From assembly GCA_030745755.1 (NCBI GenBank), contig JASLOA010000004.1, positions 1-64,000 of the forward strand: a stretch of DNA of 64,000 nt, given 5' to 3'. Below, one piece after another: positions 15,882-25,179 of the stretch. The stretch is from Kiritimatiellia bacterium (lineage in GTDB: Bacteria; Verrucomicrobiota; Kiritimatiellia; UBA8416; JABMPJ01). A model generated the notes under the pieces. That model searched no databases. It was not told the origin of the DNA and worked only from the letters and a program-made list of their open reading frames with translations. Position numbers and translations under genes: made by a program. Position 1 is the stretch's first letter, and every line of letters begins with the position of its first letter.

Positions 15882-16856
15882 ATGAAGGCACGAACAGCAA
15901 AAGCCGCATCGCTCGCGTTGCTTCTCGCATGCAGCACCGTGCGTGCCGATGACGCGGCGGGAATGAAGAGGCTGGCGGCAGGGGACTGGACGGTGCCGGG
16001 CATCGAGCTGGAGATGAAGCGGATACCGGCCGGCAGTTTCACGATGGGTAGTCCCAAGAGCGAAGCGCATCGGCGCGATGATGAGGTCCAGCACAGGGTC
16101 GAGATATCGAAGCCGTTCTACATGGGCGTCTACGAAGTTACCCAGGGCCAGTTCTACAAACTGATGATGCCGAAGGATTACGACTACAAGGCGTGGCAGT
16201 ACAAGCGCGGCCCTGTCGCCGACGGCGCAGCCTATCATTTTCGGCCGCGGCCCCATGGCATCATGTTCAACGACAGCTCCGTGGGCGGCCCGGTGCAGTT
16301 GCAGTATCCCATGGAATGCATTAGCTGGGAACGGTCGCGTGAGTTCTGCCGGAAGCTCACGGAGACCGAGCGCAAGGCTGGACGCCTGCCGGAAGGCTAT
16401 GTCTACAGGCTGCCTACCGAGGCGGAATGGGAATACGCCTGTCGTGCAGGCACCAAGGGTCCCTACAATGTTGATAGTGACCCTGCAAACATCAAGAGCT
16501 TGAAGAAGTTTGCGTTCTATGGCGGCAACAACTGGTGGCAGACGCGTACCAGTAAGTGCGGCGACCATCGCCTGCCCAATGCGTGGGGTTTATACGACAT
16601 GCATGGCAATGTGTACGAGTGGTGCCTTGACTGGTATGGCGCGTATCCTTCAGCCACCTCACCGCAGGCGGACCCGACAGGTCCGGCGGAAGGCAAGGAG
16701 AAGGTCGTGCGTGGCGGGTGTTTCTACCTGGACGACGACAATGCACACATGTTCCTGCGTTCGGCGAGCCGCTATTCAGTGCCGCCGGACGTCGACTTCT
16801 ACGGTATCGTCGGCATGCGCCTTGTGCTTGCGCCAGTTGTCGCGGGGGCAAACTGA
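15882..16856 (+). CDS. Secreted SUMF1 (FGE-sulfatase) domain protein
   Basis: This 324-residue protein has a signal peptide (up to about residue 22, VRADD). One SUMF1 domain fills the rest: ELEMKRIPAGSFTMGSPKSE, the YMGVYEVTQGQFYKLM motif, YRLPTEAEWEYACRAGT, NAWGLYDMHGNVYEW and a closing IVGMRLVLA. Formylglycine-generating enzymes carry a Cys pair near 'VRGGSW...C.R'; here the region reads VRGGCFYLDDDNAHMFLRSA with only one misplaced Cys, and no sulfatase is encoded nearby. I therefore infer a non-catalytic ligand-binding role or an unknown function. It follows the A-type protease in the locus-1 operon with a palindromic repeat between. In locus 2 the equivalent domain is fused to the esterase. 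Confidence 0.85.
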   Translation: MKARTAKAASLALLLACSTVRADDAAGMKRLAAGDWTVPGIELEMKRIPAGSFTMGSPKSEAHRRDDEVQHRVEISKPFYMGVYEVTQGQFYKLMMPKDYDYKAWQYKRGPVADGAAYHFRPRPHGIMFNDSSVGGPVQLQYPMECISWERSREFCRKLTETERKAGRLPEGYVYRLPTEAEWEYACRAGTKGPYNVDSDPANIKSLKKFAFYGGNNWWQTRTSKCGDHRLPNAWGLYDMHGNVYEWCLDWYGAYPSATSPQADPTGPAEGKEKVVRGGCFYLDDDNAHMFLRSASRYSVPPDVDFYGIVGMRLVLAPVVAGAN

Positions 16857-16904
16857 AAATATCAAGTCTAGTGCAGTCGCGCACACGTCACCGACCCTCG
16901 CGCC

Positions 16905-16985
16905 AATATCGCGGAGGATCTGATCTCCCTGATCGAGGGCCGCATCGTAGGCCACCAACGCGAGCGCGCCGAAGCTTCTGCGTGA
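16905..16985 (+). pseudogene. Short protein remnant between SUMF1 and AAA_14 genes
   Basis: The 293-bp gap 16857-17149 has no complete gene. One frame reads NIAEDLISLIEGRIVGHQRE followed by RAEASA and a stop (TGA at 16983-16985). This has the composition of a true C-terminus, but no start or upstream part is visible. Family unknown. Confidence 0.3.
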
Positions 16986-17149
16986 ACGCCGGAGGGCCCT
17001 GTTGAGATGCCGGATGAGGATCTCACAGGTACAGTTCTTCAGTCACTATCGTTGAGAGCTCAACAGGGGTAAATGCTCCTCCAAGCATGTGGGGAGGCCG
17101 GCAGGCCAAGCCGCCGGTGAAGGGGGCGTGTGACATGGACGCTGGAAGG

Positions 17150-18454
17150 TCAGAGGAGCCACTTCCAGGCTGGGATTGCGGCTATCTGAGTGCCGTCGTA
17201 CTCCAGAGTCTTCTCTTCGTTCCGGGTAACGACGACGGCTTCCGGGATTCCAAAGAACCGGACGGCGGCGGCCAATGGGGCGACTTCTCGCTCCACGGTT
17301 TCCGGTGACGACAGGTCGCTGCAGACCTGGACGGCGAGGGCCGGGTTGCCCCGATTGTCCACGGCAATGAAGTCGACTTCCTGGCGTTTCGACCGCGTCA
17401 GATAGTAGTACAGACGGTCAAAAGAACGCCTCAGGTGCAGATAGACCAAGTTCTCCAAGGCTCTTGCGAACGAACCATCCCACACGTTGCTGTTTCGAAC
17501 TGCCAGCGCCCAGTCGATACAGTAGACCTTCTTGTAGTTGCGCTCCTGTTCCTTCTGCGAATGTGAGTAGATCGGTACCGAGCACATCAACCAGGCATCC
17601 TCTGCCCAGCGCAAGTAGTCCCGAACCGAATCGCGACTCGTCGCATGTCCGGCTTGCTTCAGATGGACATAGGCGCTCTGGAGCGTGTGCGGCTTGGCAA
17701 TATTGGACAGCAGATGCCGATAGAGCTGCGTGCAGTGCATCGGCTTGCTGACGTTATACCGTTGAATCACATCGCGCAGGATCATGGTGTCAAAATACTC
17801 GCGCAGCAGCGCCTCGCGAAGGGGCTCATCAGCCAACACCACGGCGGGATACGCACCCCATGCCAGGTAGGCATCGAACAGGCGAGCGGCCTCTGCTTGA
17901 CCCTTGGTTGATGCCGGTGAATGCTTGAAGCCGCGGAAATTGAGAAACTCCTTGAACGAGAGCGGATAGACCGTGGAGGAGACGGACTTTCCTCGCAGCT
18001 CGGTGGCAATCTCATCCCGCAACAGCTTCGATGATGACCCGGTGACAATCACCTTCCAGTTCGGGTTGCGGGAGAGGTCAATCACATAGGACTCCCACCC
18101 TTGGATCTTATGGATCTCGTCCAGGACAAAGACCGCGGGTGTCTTTAGATCACACTCCGGCGTGGCTTCCAGGAAGACGCTCTGAATCTGCCGCAGTTCT
18201 GAGGCCTCGAGTGCTCCCAGAATCGGGTTGTCGAAATCGACAGGACAAACATGGCGAGTGTCAGGAAGGGCGCCTTGGGCAATCAAGTCGTCGGCCACTT
18301 GAAGTGAGCGGAAGCTCTTGCCCGCCCGACGGGCGCCGACAATCGTCGACACCATGCGGTCCGCGAGATGCACGGGCGCTTCGCGTGGAACGTACTCAGG
18401 TATGCCAAGCTCCCTGAAGTCCGCGATCTTGCGATGTATCTCTTCCTTGATCAT
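17150..18454 (-). CDS. AAA_14/DUF4143 family ATPase
   Basis: This 434-residue cytoplasmic protein has a Walker A motif GARRAGKS at residues 40-47, Walker B with FVLDEIHKIQGWE (110-122) and the arginine-rich KVIVTGSSSKLLRDEIATEL typical of AAA_14. The C-terminal DUF4143 region contains AWGAYPAVV and ends in a nuclease-like module, YYYLTRSKRQEVDFIAVDNRGNP followed by LAVQVCSD. The pattern ExVDF...(I/V)Q(V/A) resembles a PD-(D/E)xK site. Members of this family are widespread, often mobile, and of unclear function. It is transcribed against the locus-1 genes and separates the intact from the decayed copies, so it probably arrived by insertion. Its 5' side carries a palindrome at 18502-18524. Confidence 0.88.
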   Translation of the reverse strand: MIKEEIHRKIADFRELGIPEYVPREAPVHLADRMVSTIVGARRAGKSFRSLQVADDLIAQGALPDTRHVCPVDFDNPILGALEASELRQIQSVFLEATPECDLKTPAVFVLDEIHKIQGWESYVIDLSRNPNWKVIVTGSSSKLLRDEIATELRGKSVSSTVYPLSFKEFLNFRGFKHSPASTKGQAEAARLFDAYLAWGAYPAVVLADEPLREALLREYFDTMILRDVIQRYNVSKPMHCTQLYRHLLSNIAKPHTLQSAYVHLKQAGHATSRDSVRDYLRWAEDAWLMCSVPIYSHSQKEQERNYKKVYCIDWALAVRNSNVWDGSFARALENLVYLHLRRSFDRLYYYLTRSKRQEVDFIAVDNRGNPALAVQVCSDLSSPETVEREVAPLAAAVRFFGIPEAVVVTRNEEKTLEYDGTQIAAIPAWKWLL

Positions 18455-18501
18455 GGCGCCTTTCCTTATTTGCGGCGTATAATAAGTCGGTACATGCTGG
18501 G

Positions 18502-18524
18502 TTGCGGCTATATATTAGTCGCAA
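18502..18524 (-). promoter_or_regulatory. Palindrome in the AAA_14 gene promoter region
   Basis: TTGCGRCTA and TAGYCGCAA face each other across ATATA (23 bp in all). A TATTAT-like -10 element (minus strand) lies about 25 bp closer to the gene. It is probably an operator, though the binding protein is unknown. Confidence 0.45.
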
Positions 18525-18657
18525 CGTGGCGCCGTTGTCAACCGGAGAGCGTGGCGAAAACGCGCGAGCCCTTTTTTCTTGCTATCAGGAACTATTCATC
18601 TTCTCTCCCCGGGGACGGGTCGGGAGGCGGCGTTATCACGCATCGTGTCGGAATGTC

Positions 18658-18715
18658 GCCAACTGGTGAGCGAACGGGTCCCCTATGGGCTTGCCCTGCG
18701 CCTCGGTGAAGCTCT
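18658..18715. repeat. Promoter-proximal repeat element, copy 1
   Basis: GCCAACTGGTGAGCGAA, then GGGTCCC, then ATGGGCTTGCCCTGCGCCTC and TGAAGC recur at 48582-48641 with few changes. Both copies end about 30 bp before the GTCGGAAATG motif of a promoter. It may be an extended regulatory region or the remnant of a duplicated segment. The rest of 18455-18657 shows nothing coding. Confidence 0.6.
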
Positions 18716-18741
18716 GGCTCGTTGGTTCTAATTTCCATGAT

Positions 18742-18807
18742 GTCGGGAATGTACCGTTAATCACGGAGCTGACCCCCTTGTTGCATGCAGCGGGATGGAG
18801 CTATCGT
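18742..18807 (+). promoter_or_regulatory. Shared-motif promoter in front of the deleted SGNH copy
   Basis: GTCGGGAATG (18742-18751), 26 nt with CCGT-TAATC-ACGG, TTGTTG (18778-18783), 18 nt, TATCGT (18802-18807). AGGAG precedes the ATG at 18837. The -10 box is weaker than in the 9814 copy. Confidence 0.65.
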
Positions 18808-18836
18808 TTGCTTCTAATCCTAAGTGAGGAGTCACT

Positions 18837-19145
18837 ATGGTCATGCGAGTTCGCAGGCAAATCGGTGCTGTGGGAGTCACGCTGCATCTCACCGCCATGC
18901 TGCCTTCGGTCGCGACGACGGACGGAGCCGGGCAGCAAGCGGCAGCGACGATATCGACACCAACACCCCACGCCGTCACACCGGCACCCAGGATTGACGG
19001 GTGGTGGTTCGCTCTACAGGCCGAAAGCATCGACCTGATGAAGAAGGGCCGCGAGATCTTGACTGAAGCCATCATGCCTGAGCAGAAGAGAATGCTCGGA
19101 ACAGATGGTGACGCGGCTTCGGGCGATGGCGACGTTCAGGAGTGA
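18837..19145 (+). pseudogene. SGNH hydrolase copy with a 513-bp in-frame internal deletion
   Basis: The 102-residue frame is the paralogue of 9908-10729. Residues 1-71 follow it closely (VRRQIGAVGVTL, PRIDGWWFALQAESIDLMKK), then it jumps to EILTEAIMPEQKRMLGTDGD, the C-terminus. The missing 171 codons contain all catalytic blocks (GDS, GTNN, DGTH). In the intact gene the deletion ends lie at two AGAAGGG words (10113-10119 and 10626-10632), and one AGAAGGG remains here, so slippage or short-homology recombination explains it. The frame is open with promoter, ribosome site and signal peptide, so a small secreted peptide could still be made, but no esterase activity is possible. Confidence 0.85.
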
Positions 19146-19178
19146 TCGAATTCCAGAAGCATCCACCACGGAGAATCC

Positions 19179-19280
19179 ATGCATAAGGCTGTGTTGATCG
19201 TTATCTCTCTGTTGGCGTGCCAGGCTGCGATCGCGGCGGATTATGATTTCTACGCCAACACGATGTACCCGGGAGCGTAG
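19179..19280 (+). pseudogene. 5' remnant of a type A metalloprotease gene
   Basis: The 33-residue frame (LIVISLLACQAAIAADYDFY, then ANTMYPGA and a stop) is nearly identical to the signal peptide and first residues of the A-type gene at 10763. It stands the same distance behind the SGNH copy as the intact A gene stands behind the intact SGNH gene. After GGAGCG the homology stops. Confidence 0.85.
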
Positions 19281-19296
19281 GGCAAGAGGGGGTCGA

Positions 19297-19410
19297 TATT
19301 CTGCATTGGCCCAGACAGGCACTGAAGCGTGCCATCGACGGTGCATAGGGAGAGAGCGCCGCGTGCGGCAACAAGACCATCGAATATGGGCGGCGAGGGA
19401 AGGGCGTGCG
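19297..19410 (-). pseudogene. 3' remnant of a PQQ-propeller gene
   Basis: On the minus strand this reads PPIFDGLVAARGALSLCTVD followed by GTLQCLSGPM. It matches the last residues of the propeller gene ending at 6609. The stop codon is changed to CAG, so the reading runs on. It abuts directly on the end of the B-type gene (19413). Together with the two preceding remnants it is a collapsed copy of the propeller-SGNH-A neighbourhood. Confidence 0.85.
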
Positions 19411-19412
19411 GG

Positions 19413-22400
19413 TCACCGCCCAGCCCTGCCGTCGCCTGCCCCCTGTGCCGCCCGCTCAAGCTCTGCGGCCGTGCGCGGATAGTCATAGGCCTTCAGGTCA
19501 GCGATAGCACCTTTGAACATGTACTTCGCGCCTTCCGTGGGGTTCAGCATGCCTCCGATGGTCATCGGGTAGCCGCCGATGGTGTCCATTGTGGCAAAGT
19601 CGCTCTTCCCATCCAGTTTGCCATCGCGGTACACGCGCACCTCGGTCCGCGCGCCGCCGTCGTAGACCCATGCCAGGTGCGTCCACTTGCCTGTCACATC
19701 GCGATTGGTGTTCCAGGCGACTCCGGCTCGGCTCGGCTTCACGAGTGCCTTCCTCTGCCTTCCGCCGAATCCGAGCGATACATGGCGCCGCGCGACTTCC
19801 TTGTTCATTGCGAATAGCCTGGCGTCACCGTCCTCGTCGCAATAGGCCCACATCTCGATGGTGAACGGATGGTCGTCGGTCAGCCCTTTGGGCAACGTGA
19901 TGTCAGACTGAAGCATCGCCTTGCCGTTGAACACAACGGCCTTGCGCCCGCCAAGCGTCTTCACTTCCGCGCTGCGATCGATATCAACCGACATCCCGAA
20001 CTGGCCGTTCAGCTTGCCGGTGTTCTCAATACGCCCAATCGCCTCACCATCCCTGGCATTTCCGACGTTGATGGCCACCTGCAGGTTCCGCGTGGCAGCG
20101 CTCTCGCCGGCCGTGAGCTTCTTGATGTCGCCAGCGCTCAACGCCTTGTCGAAGATGCGTAGCTCACGCAAGATGCCGTACTCCCCCGCATCACCAATGG
20201 TGAGCCTGCCCGCACGCGCAATACCGTAATCCACCTTCTCCTCTCGGAGCAAACGGCCGTCCCGGTAGAGCTTCGCTATGCCATTCTCATACGTAACGGC
20301 AAACTTCATCCACTGGCATACCAGTCCCGCATTGCCGATTGGGTAGTTGAACGACTTCTCTCCGCGTCCTCTATTCCCTTGCTTTCCCCATTCTAGGCAG
20401 GGGCGGCCGGACGCGCCGGACAACACAATACCTGTGCTATCGGGTGCCTCGCCCCACGACACAATCCGTTGTTCGGCGGCGCCGTATCTGCTGCCGAAAT
20501 CATAGTAGATGGTGAACGGACCGTTCGTCAGGCAATCCGGCGCAGCGAACGAAGATTCAAGCCTCAGGCCCTTTGCGAGCTGGACGCCGGTCCGTCCCCG
20601 GAACTCCTGGGCCGTCAGCGCAAACGTGGTACCAAGCGTCGCCGGCACGAATGTGCCGCCAGCCTTGCCCCTGTTATTCCATGCGGCAAGCTTACCGTCG
20701 GACAGCTGATCGGCCTCCAAGTCCAGGATGACACCTTCACGGGTAGTGAAAGACCACAGTGGGCCATTGCCTGCACGCCAGTAGTAGACCTTGCCCGGTG
20801 CCAGCTCAGGCCTGAACTCGCCGGGCGCGAACACTCCCACAGGCTTTACTGCATTCGGTGCATCGCCAAGATAGACCTGCTCCTTGTCACCACCAGCTAA
20901 TCCTTTGCCCCAGCTCAAAGCCGGACGCCGACTCGCAACCGCCATACCACGATCTGCCGGCACCGGCTTGTGCGGCACGGCGATGAAATCATTCCTGCTG
21001 TTCTCGGCCAGTTGCTCGGCAGTCAGCGCAAGCTGATGCACGCGCAGCACGGCTATCGCGCCATTGAATGACTTGCGCCAGTTCCAGCGCTGTCTGTCAT
21101 AGTGCCCGCCGAGATGCAGGTAGTCACCATCGTCGGCCCACAACACGCCATCCTGCTCGCCCACCTTCTGGCCGTTGCGGTAGATCTCGGTCTTGCCCGA
21201 GACCCGTGCCGAGTCGGTCATCCGCTTGCCCTTCTTCGCCTCACCCTTGAAGACCATGGCCATATGCTGCCACCCCGGCTGCAGGTGCGCCGCGCCGAGC
21301 TGGAAGCTCTTGCCCCACTCGAGGACGACCTCGTCACTCGACTGAGCGTCAGAGTAGACCCAGGCTTCGAGCGTCCCGCTGACCGGACCTTCAGCAGCGG
21401 CACTGCCCTTGGCATCGATCACGCCGATCATCCTGTCCATACCGTCGAAGTATGGCGCCGGTATGCCTGCGACGTCCTGGAACTTGGGCGCACTGCCGGA
21501 ATAGTGCCAGAAGCTGTGGATATCGTTGTGAATCCGGCCCTGCAGCGTGCCGTGGTTGGCAGCGCTCCGTAGCCACGGCTTGTTCATGCGTTTTGAGTAG
21601 AGCGGACGATGATACTCGGCGCCAACTTCACTGAGGAACCGCGTGTCGATGTCGACATAGAGCTTCCCACCCACATGCGGGGGAACGCGCCGCTGGTAGA
21701 AGGCGAGTTCGTCCGCAAAATGGTTTTCCACCTGCTCGTGATCGATGTCGTAGTTGTAGGCGCGGACATGCGCGACTGCGCCTTTGAAGCCGCCGACAAC
21801 CTGCCCGTCGGTAACACCGCCGCCAACGAACATGCGCACGTTAGGCTTCAGCGCCAGCTTGTGCTTGGCGCGCTGGATCTCCTTCCCATCAACGTAGATC
21901 AGGAACTTACCTTCGGTATCATCCAACCCGCCGCTCTCGAACACCCAGGCCACGTGATGCCAGCCGTCAGCAAGCGCAACGCCAGATACCTCACCGGAAA
22001 TCCCCGCGTTGAGCTGGTAGGCAATCGTATTGGGTCCCACTTTGAGCCGGGCGCCCTCTGAGTCCGGCCCCCAACCGAGAATAGTCTGTGTGCCATCAGC
22101 TTCCGGACCGCAGTTGACCCACAGTTCGACCGACCACTCGCGGTTGTCCTGGAAGCCCTGCTTCGTGTCCAGGTTCCAGAGCATGGCATCATCGCCATCA
22201 AAGAGAACCGCCGTGACCCCGTCAATCGTCTCAAGGCTGGGGTCGCCGAGATTCTCGAATGCACCTGTGGACTCGGGATCTCTGACAGGGCGCGTGGTCC
22301 CGTCAGGCAGGTCCTGTATATTCACCAGGCCGCCGCGATTCTCCCAACGCGTCACGGTGTCATTCCGACTGACGGCCAGTCCGTCGGCTGGATGCAATTC

Positions 22401-24983
22401 GACAGCAAGCGCGCCGGGCAAATACTCTGCCAGCAGAAAGTACATCTCCCGGTCTTCCGTGAGCAGATCCTCGCGCCCGCTGGCCTGGACATACTGGTGA
22501 GCGCACACCGCCATGTTCTCGCCAATGTTGGCGGAGGCATAGTCGCCCAGCCACGCATTGTTGTCACCGTGCGCAATGAACACCTCAAGCAGTCTCTTAT
22601 CGAAATCGTCCGATATCGCGTTCAGTCCATTGTGAAGCTGATGCCCCATCTCGTGGAGCTGCAAGCCCCAATTCGGTATGCCTCCGTAGCTGCCGCAATT
22701 GAACCCGCGCGGCCTTGCCTTGCCCTCGAACGTGCCGACCGTGCTGCCCCACGGACCCGCCATGTATTGGCGCCTCAGGTCCGCGCTCTTGCGCAGGAAC
22801 ATGCTGGTGCCATAGGTAACAGCCCAGAGGTCATCTTCGTCCGCACCGGGAGTACTGATGCTGGGATGGCCCATCCCCTCCATCACGCGCGCACCGGGAC
22901 GACCGGGCTCGATTTCGTCGAAATAGGGCTCACTTACCGGCACGTCAGCCTCGGCCGTGAAGTAGTTCTTTGTCGTGAAGCTCCAGACGTCTCCGGGCGT
23001 GACCGTGTCATCCTGCTGCACACACTCGATCCGCCAGTAGTAGGTCCGTCCCGGCTTGAGTGCCCGGATGTTGTTGTAGCTGTTGCGGCCAACCTTTGCC
23101 AGCGGCTCGGTGGCGGCAAGCACGGCTTCTTCAGTTTCGGCGATGTAGAGGCGACGTTCCTTGGCATCGCTGTCATCCTTCCACCTGAAATCGCCCAGCA
23201 GGTTGACCGTGCTGCCGTCTTCGGGGAACGGCTCAAACGCCTGGCCCCTGGTCACCCGGAACGACCAGAGGTCACCGGCAACCACAATCTTGCCGGCCGC
23301 ATCAAGCTGATCGACACGCCAGTAGTAAATACGCCCCGGCTTCAGCTCCACATCCTCAGCGGCCTCCGCGGTGACTTCTTTGAGGAGACTCTTACTGTTC
23401 TCCACCTCGGCTTTGTCTGGCGAAAGATAGACGCGGTACTTTGCAACGCCCTTCGAGCCGGCCATCCAGCTCAACGCCACCTTCGTGTCGTTGTAGTCGC
23501 TGCCGTCCGCGGGACTCGCGCCGAAGGCACTCGTCAGATCGGCTTCCCGGCGCACATCAAGATCATCGAGAGCGCGGTCATACAGCCGCGTGTCGCCGAT
23601 GTAGCCGCGATACCAGCCCGACGGCCCGTCATACGCCGTATACCAACGGCTGCCCCAATGGACACCCATGAAGAGATGCTGATCATCGTCACGTGGCAGA
23701 ATCTTGCCCGGTTTGCCGTCCGCCGTGGCCGTCACGAACGAGCCCACGCCATTGGCCCACCTGCGCTGCTGGTTGCCGTAGTTGGCATAGTCCGTGTCGC
23801 CGCAGGCGAGCATACGATAGTAGTAGCGCCTGCCCGGTTCGAGGCCCTCGATCTTCGAAGAGAACGGCCCCGGGTTCACCCACCCGACTTTATCATAGTG
23901 CTCCCACATCCCTATGTGACGATGCTGCATCCAGTAGTGGGAATCGAACAGGCCCAGGTAGGTCACCACATAGGCCTGCTCGCCGCCTGCGGTGTTCAAC
24001 TGCCCATTCAGCGTGACTGACGTGCTTGTGATCTCCGTCGGCTCGGCCAGCTCTGGGAGGCGGTCATACTTCACGGTGTGCTTCAGCACCCCGTTCTCAT
24101 AGACCTTGAACTCGCCTTCAATGCCACCCGTATAGACGTAGGCCATATGCGTCCATTCAGGCACAGGAGCCTGAACATCGCGGCCCGGAACAGGGAAGTC
24201 CCCGCCCAGCCCTGCGATATAGCAGGAGCCCCAGTTCCGCGACAGTTTCCAGTCAATACTGGTGCCGTGATTGCCACCGAGACTGTGCCAACTCATCAGC
24301 ACCTCCGGATCATCCCAATCCGGCTTCTCAGGATGGCAAATCCACGTCGAGAGCGTGAAGGGCTTGCCTTCAGCCAGTGATTTCGGCGCGAGCACGTCAG
24401 CCGTCATCCCGTTGTATTCCGGATCGATGTACCAGCGTGAGTAATCGAAGCGCACGCCTTTGCGGCCGTTGATCTCCTCAACAATCGGCGTCTTGTTCAT
24501 CGAGTGAAACGCGCCGCCAAGTGCGCCGTTGTTCTTCCAGCTCTCCAGCGGGCCCAAAGGGAGATCAGCCGTCTTCATGTCCAACAGCGGCTTCTCGTCC
24601 GGCGTGCGCTCTATATCAAGCACCTCTTCCGGGAACTTCGCCATCCTGTTGAGGATATAGCCCAGGTCGCGCGCCGTGAAATGGAACAGTGGCACTTCCA
24701 CAACATCGCCGTCAGCTTCCTTGATCAGGGCGCGGTTATTGTTTTTCACGCCGAGGAATGTGCCCTCGACCAGGGCCGCCTTATTGTGCGAATGCCAGCC
24801 AGTGTTGTCCCCGATGTTCTGGTCGAACGGCCGCGGCTCTGTATAGGCCTTCGTACTGACCCGCCTTAGAGTCTTTGGAACCGACGTGGCTTCGGCGGCG
24901 ACACTGTGGATGGTCAGCGCCAGTAGCAGGGCGTAGCGTCCCAGACGAACGAATCGGCGACGTGTTCTTGGTAATGGTTTCAC
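19413..24983 (-). CDS. Giant secreted metalloprotease, type B (HEMGH with multiple LamG domains)
   Basis: This 1856-residue protein starts at a GTG (AAGGA ribosome site 8 nt upstream). The N-terminus is a signal with a Tat-like TRRRFVRLG. LamG-type jelly rolls recur, marked by phrases such as ESWKNNGALGGAF, WTHMAYVYTGGIEGEFKVYE, DGWHHVAWVFE, GKFLIYVDGKEI, YFDGMDRMI, FAVTYENGIAKLYRDG and WTHLAWVYDGGARTEVRVYR: about five domains, with fibronectin-III-like segments ('GRxYYWRVD') between. The protease core lies near residues 680-880, with HEMGH at 777-781 and NIGENMAV (Glu822), a gluzincin-like HExxH plus distal Glu. The 42444-47945 protein has the same order. I infer secreted or surface digestion of glycoproteins, the LamG domains binding glycans. 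Its promoter is at 25041-25106. Confidence 0.8.
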   Translation of the reverse strand: MKPLPRTRRRFVRLGRYALLLALTIHSVAAEATSVPKTLRRVSTKAYTEPRPFDQNIGDNTGWHSHNKAALVEGTFLGVKNNNRALIKEADGDVVEVPLFHFTARDLGYILNRMAKFPEEVLDIERTPDEKPLLDMKTADLPLGPLESWKNNGALGGAFHSMNKTPIVEEINGRKGVRFDYSRWYIDPEYNGMTADVLAPKSLAEGKPFTLSTWICHPEKPDWDDPEVLMSWHSLGGNHGTSIDWKLSRNWGSCYIAGLGGDFPVPGRDVQAPVPEWTHMAYVYTGGIEGEFKVYENGVLKHTVKYDRLPELAEPTEITSTSVTLNGQLNTAGGEQAYVVTYLGLFDSHYWMQHRHIGMWEHYDKVGWVNPGPFSSKIEGLEPGRRYYYRMLACGDTDYANYGNQQRRWANGVGSFVTATADGKPGKILPRDDDQHLFMGVHWGSRWYTAYDGPSGWYRGYIGDTRLYDRALDDLDVRREADLTSAFGASPADGSDYNDTKVALSWMAGSKGVAKYRVYLSPDKAEVENSKSLLKEVTAEAAEDVELKPGRIYYWRVDQLDAAGKIVVAGDLWSFRVTRGQAFEPFPEDGSTVNLLGDFRWKDDSDAKERRLYIAETEEAVLAATEPLAKVGRNSYNNIRALKPGRTYYWRIECVQQDDTVTPGDVWSFTTKNYFTAEADVPVSEPYFDEIEPGRPGARVMEGMGHPSISTPGADEDDLWAVTYGTSMFLRKSADLRRQYMAGPWGSTVGTFEGKARPRGFNCGSYGGIPNWGLQLHEMGHQLHNGLNAISDDFDKRLLEVFIAHGDNNAWLGDYASANIGENMAVCAHQYVQASGREDLLTEDREMYFLLAEYLPGALAVELHPADGLAVSRNDTVTRWENRGGLVNIQDLPDGTTRPVRDPESTGAFENLGDPSLETIDGVTAVLFDGDDAMLWNLDTKQGFQDNREWSVELWVNCGPEADGTQTILGWGPDSEGARLKVGPNTIAYQLNAGISGEVSGVALADGWHHVAWVFESGGLDDTEGKFLIYVDGKEIQRAKHKLALKPNVRMFVGGGVTDGQVVGGFKGAVAHVRAYNYDIDHEQVENHFADELAFYQRRVPPHVGGKLYVDIDTRFLSEVGAEYHRPLYSKRMNKPWLRSAANHGTLQGRIHNDIHSFWHYSGSAPKFQDVAGIPAPYFDGMDRMIGVIDAKGSAAAEGPVSGTLEAWVYSDAQSSDEVVLEWGKSFQLGAAHLQPGWQHMAMVFKGEAKKGKRMTDSARVSGKTEIYRNGQKVGEQDGVLWADDGDYLHLGGHYDRQRWNWRKSFNGAIAVLRVHQLALTAEQLAENSRNDFIAVPHKPVPADRGMAVASRRPALSWGKGLAGGDKEQVYLGDAPNAVKPVGVFAPGEFRPELAPGKVYYWRAGNGPLWSFTTREGVILDLEADQLSDGKLAAWNNRGKAGGTFVPATLGTTFALTAQEFRGRTGVQLAKGLRLESSFAAPDCLTNGPFTIYYDFGSRYGAAEQRIVSWGEAPDSTGIVLSGASGRPCLEWGKQGNRGRGEKSFNYPIGNAGLVCQWMKFAVTYENGIAKLYRDGRLLREEKVDYGIARAGRLTIGDAGEYGILRELRIFDKALSAGDIKKLTAGESAATRNLQVAINVGNARDGEAIGRIENTGKLNGQFGMSVDIDRSAEVKTLGGRKAVVFNGKAMLQSDITLPKGLTDDHPFTIEMWAYCDEDGDARLFAMNKEVARRHVSLGFGGRQRKALVKPSRAGVAWNTNRDVTGKWTHLAWVYDGGARTEVRVYRDGKLDGKSDFATMDTIGGYPMTIGGMLNPTEGAKYMFKGAIADLKAYDYPRTAAELERAAQGAGDGRAGR

Positions 24984-25040
24984 GGCAATTCCTTCTTTCT
25001 TCAGGCGGAGGATTCAGGTGTCCAACTTGCAGACAGAACC

Positions 25041-25106
25041 ATAGTAACCGGCAGAGGCAGGGCCGGCCAATGTGCGAGTCCTGTATATTGTCGGCACATT
25101 TCCGAC
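25041..25106 (-). promoter_or_regulatory. Shared-motif promoter for the type B gene
   Basis: On the minus strand: GTCGGAAATG (25097-25106), 26 nt, TTGGCC (25065-25070), 18 nt, TACTAT (25041-25046). The block 25029-25115 is almost identical to 9662-9751 upstream of the propeller gene. Confidence 0.75.
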
Positions 25107-25179
25107 CTCGACGGCTCTGACCCGCCCCAGTTGCACGAGCGCTAACCTGCATATTTTACGAGTGCTCGTGAAACAGCAG

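Noticed and set aside
15882-16856. Annotation as a working formylglycine-generating enzyme
   Set aside because: The catalytic cysteine pair is missing and no sulfatase is present in the window; called only a SUMF1-domain protein.
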